Shown one piece after another: positions 1 to 5,356 of a stretch of 6,731 nucleotides of DNA. Numbering within the stretch: position 1 is the first letter of the stretch; the number at the start of each line of letters is the position of its first letter. A model generated the notes under the pieces. That model was not told the origin of the DNA. It did not search any database and was given only the letters and a program-made list of their open reading frames with translations. A program made the position numbers and the translations under genes. The DNA is taken from positions 1-6,731 of the forward strand of contig JAIXZU010000010.1 in the NCBI GenBank assembly GCA_027489415.1, read 5' to 3'. The stretch comes from Alphaproteobacteria bacterium. Its GTDB lineage: Bacteria > Pseudomonadota > Alphaproteobacteria > UBA2136 > UBA6156.

Positions 1-284
1 AGATAGCCGAAAGTTCTGTATTCCTCGGGTGCCGGCGGCATCAGCGGAGACAGATTAGTGGCCTTCTCCAGGCAGACATCGTCCAGGCTTCTGGGCCTGT
101 AGGGGTCCACCTGCGGAGAGGCAGCCTCCGAGAGACTTAGAGGGATGGCGCAGGCGCTAGCGGGAGCGTTGCTACCGGGGAGTGCCTCGAAAGCGGGAAC
201 CGGCCCCGCGACTGTGGCTGGCGAAAGAGGATTGGGGGTTATGGTTCGGGGGAACTTTGTGGAAGATTCAGATGTTGCCGACAT
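1..284 (-). CDS. Hypothetical protein, N-terminal part (runs off the left edge)
   Basis: An open minus-strand frame begins at an ATG at 284-282 and stays open for 94 codons to the window edge; an in-frame TAA lies two codons upstream of the ATG. A GAGGA Shine-Dalgarno sits 7 nt before the start, and promoter-like hexamers lie further upstream, divergent from msrB. The visible N-terminus is rich in Ala, Pro, Ser and Thr, has no charged-then-hydrophobic signal peptide and no membrane segment, and reads as disordered. From about residue 58 it becomes more ordinary and charged (DPYRPRSLDDVCLEK). I do not recognise the family. The Pro/Ala-rich start could be a linker or an unstructured leader of a larger protein. 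The reading frame and SD support a real gene, but there is no homology support. Confidence 0.5.
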   Translation of the reverse strand, partial: MSATSESSTKFPRTITPNPLSPATVAGPVPAFEALPGSNAPASACAIPLSLSEAASPQVDPYRPRSLDDVCLEKATNLSPLMPPAPEEYRTFGY

Positions 285-317
285 TTGTTAGTCCTCAGAG
301 AGAGTTTCAACCTTTTG

Positions 318-345
318 ATACTACTTATTCTCAGATGGATGACAA
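318..345 (-). promoter_or_regulatory. Possible sigma70-like promoter for the left-edge gene
   Basis: On the minus strand TTGTCA (345-340, 5/6 match to the -35 consensus) is followed after 16 nt by TAGTAT (323-318, 4/6). This puts transcription start near 311 and a leader of about 27 nt before the ATG at 284. An alternative further upstream is TCGCCA (406-401), 18 nt, then TATAAT (382-377), which has a perfect -10 but would overlap the msrB ribosome-binding site. Either is possible; neither is proven. Confidence 0.3.
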
Positions 346-407
346 GGATATTTTGTGCGCTTGACAGAGGGTGTAGATTATAGCTGAACCAATAGGGAGG
401 TGGCGAG

Positions 408-800
408 ATGGATAAGTTGCATTTGAGTGAGGCTGAATGGCGTGAACGGCTGACGGATGAGCAGTACCGCGTGATGCGCGGGCATGGCACGGAAGCGGCT
501 TTCTGTAGCCCTTTATATGAAGAACCACGTGCTGGTGTTTATGAGTGTGCGGGATGTGGTTTACCCCTGTTTTCCAGCGACGACAAGTTTGTGAGCCGGA
601 GTGGCTGGCCGAGCTTTACCCGCCCGATAAGCCCTGATGCGATTGAAGAAACGATTGACCGGAGTTACGGCATGGTGCGGACGGAAATCCATTGTGCGCG
701 CTGCGACGGGCACTTGGGGCATGTGTTTGAGGACGGCCCCGCGCCTACCGGACTACGGCACTGTTTGAACGGGGTAGCGTTGAGTTTTAAGCCTGAGTAA
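408..800 (+). CDS. msrB: Peptide-methionine (R)-S-oxide reductase MsrB
   Basis: MsrB reduces the R-epimer of methionine sulfoxide in proteins, a cytoplasmic repair activity. The 130-aa product is a complete single-domain SelR/MsrB protein. It has two zinc-binding CxxC pairs (Cys47/Cys50 and Cys96/Cys99), the GWPSF motif at 66-70, the GHLGHVF segment at 101-107 and the catalytic RHCLN motif with nucleophile Cys119. The position that holds the resolving Cys in E. coli-type enzymes (GCGWPSF) is Ser65 here (RSGWPSF), so regeneration probably uses another cysteine or direct reduction by thioredoxin. The start at 408 is supported by GGGAGG at 395-400, 7 nt upstream. It is the only plus-strand gene in the window; its 3' end overlaps the convergent gene by 14 bp and no terminator follows it. 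There is no MsrA fusion. Family assignment is firm. Confidence 0.96.
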   Translation: MDKLHLSEAEWRERLTDEQYRVMRGHGTEAAFCSPLYEEPRAGVYECAGCGLPLFSSDDKFVSRSGWPSFTRPISPDAIEETIDRSYGMVRTEIHCARCDGHLGHVFEDGPAPTGLRHCLNGVALSFKPE

Positions 801-1530
801 GGGTGCAGGTCAGGGCGCAGTGGTCGGAGACTCCGGTATGGAGTTGTGCGTCCATCAGCTTATAGGACTGGGTGTGGAAGAGGCCATCCACCATGAACGG
901 GATGGGACCGGCGCGGTGGAGGTTGCCGTCGATACTGGTGGTGTAGCTGGCGGGGACGCCGTCTTCAAATTCTTCATTGATGAGGCTGAAGGTGGGGCGG
1001 CCACGGGGGGCGTTGAAGTCCCCCGTCATGAGCAGGCCCCCTGCCCTTGTGGCTTCTTCCTTAGCGAGTTTGAGCAGCCTGGCCGCACTGGCTAACTGGA
1101 AGGGTGTTGATTCGCCTTTTGGCGTCACATTCAGGTGGGTGGTGGCGATGCGGAAGCCTTGGTAGGTGCCGAAGATCAGGGCGTTGTCGATACTGGTGGG
1201 ATCCGCTGATTTATGGTCATCCGTTTCCAGAAATTGAATGGGCCGCGGATTGTTACCTATCCCTTCGTAGTAGCTGACGGTGACGTTTTCCATGGCGCCC
1301 CATGCCACGAGGCCTACGCCAATGGGTTCGAGATCAACTTCTGCAGCGTGGAGGCACATGGGGGCGTAGGTGAGCTTGTTGCCCATGAAGTCTTCGAAGA
1401 ATGGGATATCCCGCGCGCAGAGCTCTTGCAGGCAGAGGACGTCCGGCTGGTACCATTTCAGGAATTTTTCAACGCGGGTGAGGTGCTTGGAGCGCTCGAT
1501 GTTGATGGAGGCTATGCGGAGACTGTTCAT
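787..1530 (-). CDS. Endonuclease/exonuclease/phosphatase (EEP) family hydrolase
   Basis: This 247-aa protein has the full motif set of the EEP (DNase I-like/exonuclease III-like) fold, a Mg-dependent phosphodiesterase family. Motifs in order are IASINIE with Asn10, CLQE with metal-binding Glu36, TTHLN with His132, MTGDFNAPRG with Asp171 and Asn173, MVDGLF with Asp215, and SDHCAL with the Asp236/His237 catalytic pair. There is no signal peptide or membrane segment, so it is probably cytoplasmic. The substrate (DNA, a nucleotide or a phospholipid) cannot be told from motifs; sequence near GDFNAPRG resembles small stand-alone EEP proteins more than XthA. The start at 1530 is the only Met before the first beta strand (LRIASINI), yet no Shine-Dalgarno precedes it. 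A TATAAA lies 5 nt upstream and an intrinsic terminator lies 16 nt upstream, so the mRNA may be leaderless. The stop overlaps the end of msrB. Confidence 0.9.
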   Translation of the reverse strand: MNSLRIASINIERSKHLTRVEKFLKWYQPDVLCLQELCARDIPFFEDFMGNKLTYAPMCLHAAEVDLEPIGVGLVAWGAMENVTVSYYEGIGNNPRPIQFLETDDHKSADPTSIDNALIFGTYQGFRIATTHLNVTPKGESTPFQLASAARLLKLAKEEATRAGGLLMTGDFNAPRGRPTFSLINEEFEDGVPASYTTSIDGNLHRAGPIPFMVDGLFHTQSYKLMDAQLHTGVSDHCALTCTLTQA

Positions 1531-1541
1531 GGCTTTTTATA
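1531..1541 (-). promoter_or_regulatory. -10-like TATAAA immediately before the EEP start codon
   Basis: On the minus strand TATAAA (1541-1536) ends 5 nt before the ATG at 1530. A -10 element here would start transcription at or within 1-2 nt of the A of the start codon, giving a leaderless mRNA and explaining the missing SD. No good -35 is visible 16-18 nt upstream; that stretch is the terminator stem. Confidence 0.3.
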
Positions 1542-1545
1542 CCAC

Positions 1546-1583
1546 AAAAAACACGAAAGGCACCCCCGAGGAGGTGCCTTTCG
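1546..1583 (-). terminator. Intrinsic terminator (minus strand)
   Basis: An 11-bp perfect stem (CGAAAGGCACC / GGTGCCTTTCG at 1554-1564 and 1573-1583) with an 8-nt loop is followed on the minus strand by a run of six T (1551-1546). It is oriented to stop transcripts arriving from petC or from a small RNA in the gap. It lies 16 nt before the EEP start codon, so it would also act as an attenuator of read-through into that gene. Confidence 0.85.
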
Positions 1584-1787
1584 GCGGGCGATGAGGGGCA
1601 CATTCCGGCGACTCTTCCGGAGATTTCCCCTGCGGGTGCACGAAGCCAGCCCTGCCCTGCATGACTTTGCTGCTACTGATGAGACGATGGTGTTATGATT
1701 GCGGCTCGGCCTTCGCCAGAGACTTCTTTGCCTTCCATCGGACCAGGCTCTATCATCAGGAATTAAGCAAAGCCTATTGAAACGGTT

Positions 1788-1828
1788 ACATATTCACAGG
1801 GAGGCTTTTAACCTTCCTGTGAATATGT
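1788..1828. repeat. Long inverted repeat (hairpin) directly behind petC
   Basis: Arms ACATATTCACAGG (1788-1800) and CCTGTGAATATGT (1816-1828) are perfect 13-bp complements. One G-T wobble and three more pairs extend the stem to about 17 bp around a 7-nt loop. It begins 10 nt after the petC stop. There is no U-run on either side, so it is not a classic intrinsic terminator. A 3'-end stabilising or processing hairpin of the pet mRNA is the likeliest role; a small palindromic repeat element is the alternative. Confidence 0.75.
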
Positions 1829-1837
1829 CGTCAATCT

Positions 1838-2569
1838 CTAATGGCCTTTGACGTCTTTCCAGATGACGCGCTTGCTGAGGTAGGCGAGCAGACTGAAGAT
1901 GACGAGATACATCAGGACAAAAAGCCCGAGTTTCTGGCGTTCGATGCGTTCGGGTTCGGCGGTCCACTGCATGAAGGTGGTGACGTCCCGCGACATTTGA
2001 TCCACCGTGGCTTTGGTACCGTCGTGGTAGGTGACGAGATCATCCGACGCCAGTGGATTCGGCATGGCGATGGCGTGGCCGGGGAAGGCTTTGTTGAAAT
2101 GCGCGCCTTCGGGCAGGCCTGCCGGTAACGCATGCTTGATGACTTCGGGGTCCTCGGAATAGCCGGTGAGCAGGGCGTGGGTGTAATCCGCGAGGCCGCC
2201 ACGGGCTTTGTTCATGAGGGAGAGGTCCGGTGGGATTTTGCCGAAGGTTTCGCGGGCGGTGGCATCGTCCTGCGCGGTGATCAGCTTTTGATCGAGAGTC
2301 ATGTTCAGGGCCTTGGCGAGAGTGGCGACTTCGTTTTCGGTGAAGCCGGCGCGCATCATGTCCCGGTGGCTGATATATTTGAAGCTATGGCAAGCCAAGC
2401 AGACTTGTGTGGCGACCGTATAGCCGCGCAGCAGCTGGTTTTTTTCGTAGGACCCGTGGAGGCCGTTAAACGACCATTTCTGAGGGGCGTAGGTGCCGCT
2501 TTCGGCGGCGAAGGAACCAGAAACCAGTGACCAGGTAGCCAGGGTGACGGCGAGGAGAGTGCGGTACAT
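1838..2569 (-). CDS. petC: Cytochrome c1 of the bc1 complex
   Basis: Cytochrome c1 is the c-type haem subunit of ubiquinol:cytochrome c oxidoreductase. It takes electrons from the Rieske cluster and passes them to a soluble or membrane cytochrome c in the periplasm. The 243-aa precursor has a Sec signal peptide (about residues 1-21, ending SGSFA-A), the haem-binding CLACH at 57-61 (thioether Cys57 and Cys60, axial His61), the conserved PPDLSL at 113-118, and the AMPNPL loop with likely axial Met169. A C-terminal membrane anchor spans about 213-231, followed by a short basic cytoplasmic tail. Length is in the usual range. It is the last gene of petABC: only 12 nt separate it from petB, and its SD overlaps the petB stop codon, so translation is probably coupled. 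A hairpin follows the stop. Confidence 0.96.
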   Translation of the reverse strand: MYRTLLAVTLATWSLVSGSFAAESGTYAPQKWSFNGLHGSYEKNQLLRGYTVATQVCLACHSFKYISHRDMMRAGFTENEVATLAKALNMTLDQKLITAQDDATARETFGKIPPDLSLMNKARGGLADYTHALLTGYSEDPEVIKHALPAGLPEGAHFNKAFPGHAIAMPNPLASDDLVTYHDGTKATVDQMSRDVTTFMQWTAEPERIERQKLGLFVLMYLVIFSLLAYLSKRVIWKDVKGH

Positions 2570-2578
2570 ATCTGGGGG

Positions 2579-2583
2579 CTCCT
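2579..2583 (-). promoter_or_regulatory. petC Shine-Dalgarno overlapping the petB stop codon
   Basis: AGGAG (2583-2579, minus) lies 9 nt before the petC ATG at 2569 and shares bases with the petB TAG at 2584-2582. This arrangement is typical of translational coupling and fixes the petC start. Confidence 0.8.
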
Positions 2584-3793
2584 AGATGCTGGTGGGGATC
2601 GGTTTGGCTTTTTCATACTTGGCGAGCAGCGGCAGGACTGCAAAGAAGCCGAAGTAGAAGGCGGTGCTGAGGCGGGAGATGACCACGTAGATACCCTCCG
2701 GTGGCATTTTACCGCACCAGCCGAGCAAGACGAAGTTGAGGATGAACGCCCAGAACAGCCACTTGTAGATAGGGCGGAAACGGGCGGAGCGCACGGGGTG
2801 TTTGTCCAGCCATGGCAGGACGAACAGGATGAGAATGGAGCCGAACATCGCGACTACGCCGAGTTCCTTAATGGGAATGGCGCGGAGGATGGCGTAGAAG
2901 GGCAGGAAGTACCATTCGGGAACGATGTGGGCGGGGGTGACGAGAGGGTCCGCCGGAATGTTGTTGTCCGTGTGGCCCAGATATTCCGGGGCGTAGAAGA
3001 CCATGAAGGTGAAGGGGATCAGGTAGATACCCAGGCCGAAAATATCCTTGATGGTATAGTAGGGGTGGAAGGGGATGAAGTCGGATTCCTTCTTGAGGTC
3101 GATTCCCAGCGGGTTGTTGGACTTGTGCTGGTGCAGCGCCCAGAGGTGCAGCATGACGATGCCGACAATGACGAAGGGAAGGAGGAAATGCAGGGTGTAG
3201 AAGCGGTTGAGAGTGGGGTCTCCGACAGAATAGCCGCCCCAGAGCCAGACGACGATGTCCGGCCCGATGAAGGGAATGACGGAGAGCAGATTGGTGATGA
3301 CGGTGGCGCCCCAGTAGGACATTTGCCCCCATGGCAGGACGTAGCCGAGGAAGCCGGTGGCCATCATCAACAGGAAGATAACCACACCGATGCCCCAGAG
3401 GACTTCGCGGGGCGATTTGTAGCTGCCGAAGTAAAGGCCACGGCCCATGTGGATGTAAACGACGATGAAGAAGAAGCTGGCGCCGACCATGTGCATGTTG
3501 CGGATGAGCCAGCCCCAGTTGACGTCCCGCATGATGTGCTGGACGCTGTCGAAGGCGAGGTTGATGTCCGGCTTGTAGTGCATGGCGAGGAAGAGGCCGG
3601 TGAGGATTTGCAGTACGAGAGCGATGCCTGCGAGGCTGCCGAAGTTCCACATATAATTGAGGTTGCGCGGCGTTGGGTAAACGACGAGGCCGTTCTTGAC
3701 CATGGAGATCAGGGGGAGGCGGTCGTCGAACCACTTGACCGGATTGGCGGTGATGCTGGGTTCGACGGCGATGGGGGTGATGTCGTGGATCAT
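2582..3793 (-). CDS. petB: Cytochrome b of the bc1 complex
   Basis: Cytochrome b is the integral membrane subunit that carries both b haems and the quinol (Qo) and quinone (Qi) sites. The 403-aa protein is a full-length, unsplit cytochrome b, with N- and C-terminal parts fused as in mitochondria and alphaproteobacteria. Haem ligands are seen at His101 and His115 in one helix and His202 and His216 in another, with the expected 14-residue spacing. The Qo-site PEWY motif is at 292-295, and GYVLPWGQMS is at 150-159. Eight membrane helices are plausible. The C-terminus ends KPIPTSI, like alphaproteobacterial proteins. The start at 3793 fits the family N-terminus (WFDDRLPL at 21-28), although no clear SD precedes it. 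The 15-nt gap behind petA suggests coupled translation from the same mRNA. Confidence 0.98.
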   Translation of the reverse strand: MIHDITPIAVEPSITANPVKWFDDRLPLISMVKNGLVVYPTPRNLNYMWNFGSLAGIALVLQILTGLFLAMHYKPDINLAFDSVQHIMRDVNWGWLIRNMHMVGASFFFIVVYIHMGRGLYFGSYKSPREVLWGIGVVIFLLMMATGFLGYVLPWGQMSYWGATVITNLLSVIPFIGPDIVVWLWGGYSVGDPTLNRFYTLHFLLPFVIVGIVMLHLWALHQHKSNNPLGIDLKKESDFIPFHPYYTIKDIFGLGIYLIPFTFMVFYAPEYLGHTDNNIPADPLVTPAHIVPEWYFLPFYAILRAIPIKELGVVAMFGSILILFVLPWLDKHPVRSARFRPIYKWLFWAFILNFVLLGWCGKMPPEGIYVVISRLSTAFYFGFFAVLPLLAKYEKAKPIPTSI

Positions 3794-3808
3794 GGTGCAG
3801 CTTTTTTG

Positions 3809-4369
3809 TTAACCGATGCGGATGGTGGCGTCGTCCAGGAAGCGGTAGGGCGGGACTTCCAGATTGGTGCCGGCGGGGCCGACACGGACACGGCCGGAGT
3901 CGTCGAACTGGCTGCCGTGGCAGGGGCAGCGCCAGCCGCCGTGGTCTCCGCCGCGCATGGGGACGCAGCCGAGGTGGGAGCAGACGCCCATGACAACGAG
4001 CCATTCGGCCTTTTGGACGCGGTCGGCGTCCTTGGCGGGGTCCATGGTTGCGGTGGCGTCGCCCTGTTGGGCGGCGGCGATTTGTTCAGCATTACGATGC
4101 CAGACAAAGACGGGTTTGCCTTGCCAGAGGTAGGTTTTGGCGTCCCCCAGCGGGATTTCGGAGAGAGGGACGTCAATTGTCGCCATGGCTTTGACGGAGC
4201 GCGAGGGGTTCATGCTGCTGATGAAGGGCAACGCGACACAGGCGGCGCCGGCGAGGCCGAAAGCCTTGGTGGCGTTGACTATCAGGGCGCGGCGTTCGGC
4301 GTCAACGTCGCCGAGCGGGGTGTCGTCGTCCGCCGTGGTGGGGGCATTATGGGGGGTGTGGGTGGACAT
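3809..4369 (-). CDS. petA: Rieske iron-sulfur subunit of the bc1 complex
   Basis: The Rieske protein carries a [2Fe-2S] cluster that moves electrons from quinol in the Qo site to cytochrome c1. The 186-aa product has a hydrophilic N-terminus with a twin-arginine pair (Arg26-Arg27 in DAERRALIV), then an uncleaved membrane anchor about 33-52, a hinge near NPSRSVKA, and the cluster domain. The motifs are CSHLGC at 130-135 and CPCHGS at 148-153. Ligands are Cys130, His132, Cys148 and His151, with a disulfide expected between Cys135 and Cys150. The twin arginines fit the known Tat export of folded Rieske proteins. It is the first gene of petABC. The ATG at 4369 has only a weak SD (AAGG about 8 nt upstream) and lies about 105 nt after the terminator of the preceding gene, so the operon promoter must lie in that gap. 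Confidence 0.97.
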   Translation of the reverse strand: MSTHTPHNAPTTADDDTPLGDVDAERRALIVNATKAFGLAGAACVALPFISSMNPSRSVKAMATIDVPLSEIPLGDAKTYLWQGKPVFVWHRNAEQIAAAQQGDATATMDPAKDADRVQKAEWLVVMGVCSHLGCVPMRGGDHGGWRCPCHGSQFDDSGRVRVGPAGTNLEVPPYRFLDDATIRIG

Positions 4370-4404
4370 GAATCGGGCCTTAATTACCTACATTTGTTGG
4401 GGAG

Positions 4405-4433
4405 ACCGTAGCGCAGGGGGTGGGGGGCGGCAA
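4405..4433 (-). promoter_or_regulatory. Possible petABC promoter
   Basis: In the 105-nt gap between the upstream terminator and petA, the best spaced pair on the minus strand is TTGCCG (4433-4428, 4/6) and TACGGT (4410-4405, 3/6), separated by 17 nt. Start would be near 4398, leaving a leader of about 29 nt. The spacer is an unusual C-rich tract on the minus strand. The match is weak; AAAAAT-type hexamers near 4448-4453 are an alternative -10. Confidence 0.3.
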
Positions 4434-4474
4434 GAGGGGTGGCTTATTTTTAGGAGGGGTTGTGGTTTAGGTAC

Positions 4475-4504
4475 AAAAAAGACCCACCCGCTTTCGCGGG
4501 TGGG
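4475..4504 (-). terminator. Intrinsic terminator of the unknown gene
   Basis: On the minus strand a perfect 9-bp stem CCCACCCGC / GCGGGTGGG closed by a GAAA tetraloop (4504-4483) is followed by TC and six T (4480-4475). It lies 20 nt after the stop codon at 4524 and separates this gene from petABC. Confidence 0.93.
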
Positions 4505-4523
4505 GTAGTATTCGATTTCTAGT

Positions 4524-5135
4524 TTACCAGTCGAATGGTTCTTCTTCACTCGAGCATATCCCAATATATACAGCCCGATCCCGGATGTTGGCCTTGTCGA
4601 CAATCAAGGCCGGCAGGAGCCTCTTTTCGACGAGAGGCAGTGGGATGCCGGCCGAACGGCCTGCCCCTTCTAGCGCAACTACGCCGAAATAGTCCGGCTG
4701 CTGGCCGTAAAGCCAGCGAACTGCAGTTTCGGGCTCGTCCGTGTAGTAGACGAGCTTCACATCTTCCGAGGCGAAGGCGCGAGCGAGCAGGCCGTGCCAG
4801 AGGTAGTTGGCGCGGTCCCATTCAAGTTCGGCCTTGGCGGCGGCGATCATGTCGAACACCTGCTCGACATCGAGATTCGCCACCTCCTTGGCAGCAGGCA
4901 GGGCCTGCTTTTTCAAGAGCTTTTGCGCCCACTCACGTGGGCGATTGATCGGGGCGAGAGGATCAAAGGCGATTCCCGTCGAACGTTCGAGGAAATTGAG
5001 CCAAAAAACCTCAGCCAGCTTCGGTTGCATGCCGAGGTCGGAGAGAACACCGTTCAAGGGAGCGTCCCGCTCCGTCCGGTTGCGCGAGAGTTCGCGGGTA
5101 GAGGACGATACTTTTTTAAATTCTACCTGGTTCAT
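4524..5135 (-). CDS. Protein of unknown function with a structured 5' leader
   Basis: The 203-aa product is not recognised. It has a Ser/Arg/Lys-rich polar N-terminus (1-24), then what reads as mixed alpha/beta sequence: a helical stretch about 65-107 (EWAQKLLKKQALPAAKEV onward), a YLWHGLLARAF helix at 111-121, a beta-like KLVYYTD at 127-133, a hydrophobic DYFGVVALEG at 148-157, LLPALIVD at 173-180 and AVYIGICS at 188-195, and an acidic tail SEEEPFDW. There is no signal peptide, membrane segment, nucleotide-binding motif or Cys cluster, so it is probably a soluble cytoplasmic protein. The start is set at 5135 because GGAGGGG (5150-5144) lies 8 nt upstream; an in-frame ATG at 5198 lies inside the leader RNA and has no SD. 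The gene is monocistronic, bounded by its own promoter and terminator, and sits between csrA-fliW and petABC. Confidence 0.85.
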   Translation of the reverse strand: MNQVEFKKVSSSTRELSRNRTERDAPLNGVLSDLGMQPKLAEVFWLNFLERSTGIAFDPLAPINRPREWAQKLLKKQALPAAKEVANLDVEQVFDMIAAAKAELEWDRANYLWHGLLARAFASEDVKLVYYTDEPETAVRWLYGQQPDYFGVVALEGAGRSAGIPLPLVEKRLLPALIVDKANIRDRAVYIGICSSEEEPFDW

Positions 5136-5142
5136 GATTAAA

Positions 5143-5157
5143 GCCCCTCCTGTGGGC
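5143..5157 (-). promoter_or_regulatory. Hairpin presenting the Shine-Dalgarno of the unknown gene; possible CsrA site
   Basis: In the minus-strand mRNA, GCCC (5157-5154) pairs with GGGC (5146-5143) around the 7-nt loop ACAGGAG (5153-5147). The loop holds the SD and a GGA triplet (5150-5148), 12 nt before the ATG. CsrA/RsmA binds GGA in hairpin loops overlapping SDs, so this is a plausible CsrA target, close to the csrA-fliW operon. ACAGGA is one base shorter than the ACARGGA core of the high-affinity consensus. Regulation is inference. Confidence 0.4.
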
Positions 5158-5183
5158 GGTTTGGGCCAGCGGCCCTTTTGGGA

Positions 5184-5259
5184 AGCTGGTAACACCATGC
5201 ATCGTGCATCCCCCTCTTGGGGCTATCACGCCGAAACGGCATAATCGGTGTTACCAGCT
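5184..5259 (-). ncRNA. Candidate cis-regulatory RNA: 76-nt four-way junction in the 5' leader
   Basis: Read as minus-strand RNA, P1 is a perfect 13-bp stem: AGCTGGTAACACC (5259-5247) with GGTGTTACCAGCT (5196-5184). Inside are three hairpins. P2 (5245-5225) has 9 pairs, ATTATGCCG with CGGCGTGAT, around a TTT loop. P3 (5222-5211) is CCCC-AAGA-GGGG. P4 (5209-5197) is ATGCA-CGA-TGCAT. Only four bases are left unpaired at the junction. P2 includes two G-U pairs that would be A-C mismatches in the opposite transcript, which favours the minus strand, the sense of the downstream gene. It begins about 8 nt after the predicted transcription start and ends 48 nt before the ATG. A second small hairpin, GGGCC-GCT-GGCCC (5175-5163), lies between it and the SD hairpin. 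I do not recognise a known riboswitch class. A palindromic insertion in a leader is the alternative. Confidence 0.6.
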
Positions 5260-5274
5260 ATGTGCTTAGGTAAT

Positions 5275-5303
5275 TTTATAGTATTTGCTGCGAGGGCTGA
5301 CCT
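5275..5303 (-). promoter_or_regulatory. Predicted promoter of the unknown gene
   Basis: On the minus strand TATAAA (5280-5275, 5/6) is preceded after a 17-nt spacer by AGGTCA (5303-5298, 3/6). It lies between the fliW terminator and the leader RNA, the only place a promoter for this gene could be. Transcription would start near 5268, leaving a leader of about 133 nt. Confidence 0.5.
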
Positions 5304-5311
5304 GACATGCC

Positions 5312-5336
5312 AAAACCGCCCCTTGCGGGGCGGTTT
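5312..5336 (-). terminator. Intrinsic terminator of the csrA-fliW operon
   Basis: A perfect 10-bp stem (AAACCGCCCC / GGGGCGGTTT, arms 5313-5322 and 5327-5336) with a 4-nt loop lies about 20 nt past the fliW stop. On the minus strand it ends in TTTT. On the plus strand it is followed by a T-rich stretch as well, so it could work in both directions. Confidence 0.85.
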
Positions 5337-5356
5337 ATTTGTTTTATTTCAACAAC

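Larger units (their letters stand above)
1531..1837. other. Intergenic region between petC and the EEP gene
   Basis: This 307-bp gap holds the minus-strand intrinsic terminator at 1546-1583 and the hairpin at 1788-1828. Between them (1584-1787) I see no protein gene with an SD. A 41-aa minus-strand frame starting within this stretch ends by reading through the terminator stem and is not credible. I compared the stretch by eye with the conserved cores of SRP RNA, RNase P RNA, tmRNA and tRNA and found none. It could be a long petC 3' UTR or encode a small RNA ending at the terminator. Confidence 0.4.

Noticed and set aside
361..366. Perfect TTGACA upstream of msrB as its -35 box
   Set aside because: The only -10-like sequence nearby (TATAGC at 379-384) is 12 nt away, too short a spacing, and at 17 nt there is no -10. 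The msrB promoter remains unassigned.
1584..1670. 41-aa minus-strand micro-ORF in the petC-EEP gap
   Set aside because: It has no SD, and its C-terminus is encoded by the terminator stem and T-run.
1213..1698. Plus-strand frame of 161 codons across the EEP gene and the following gap
   Set aside because: It is antisense to the EEP catalytic domain, has no SD, and ends by reading through the terminator stem.
2868..4004. Minus-strand open frame of 378 codons within petB and petA
   Set aside because: It is out of frame with both genes. The product is dominated by Arg, His and Pro, a frameshifted shadow of GC-rich coding sequence.
2798..4411. Very long plus-strand open frame (537 codons) antisense to petA and petB
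   Set aside because: It is the complement of two certain genes. Its product is an Asp/Glu/Gly/Val-rich shadow typical of GC-rich antisense frames, and it has no SD or known motif.
5136..5198. Longer version of the 203-aa gene starting at 5198
   Set aside because: The ATG lies inside hairpin P4 of the leader RNA and has no SD, whereas the ATG at 5135 has GGAGGGG 8 nt upstream.
5184..5259. tRNA or integron attC site
   Set aside because: Although 76 nt long with a cloverleaf outline, it has a 13-bp closing stem, no T-loop GTTCRA motif and no CCA. The arms do not carry the RYYYAAC/GTTRRRY cores of attC, and no integrase or cassette context is present.
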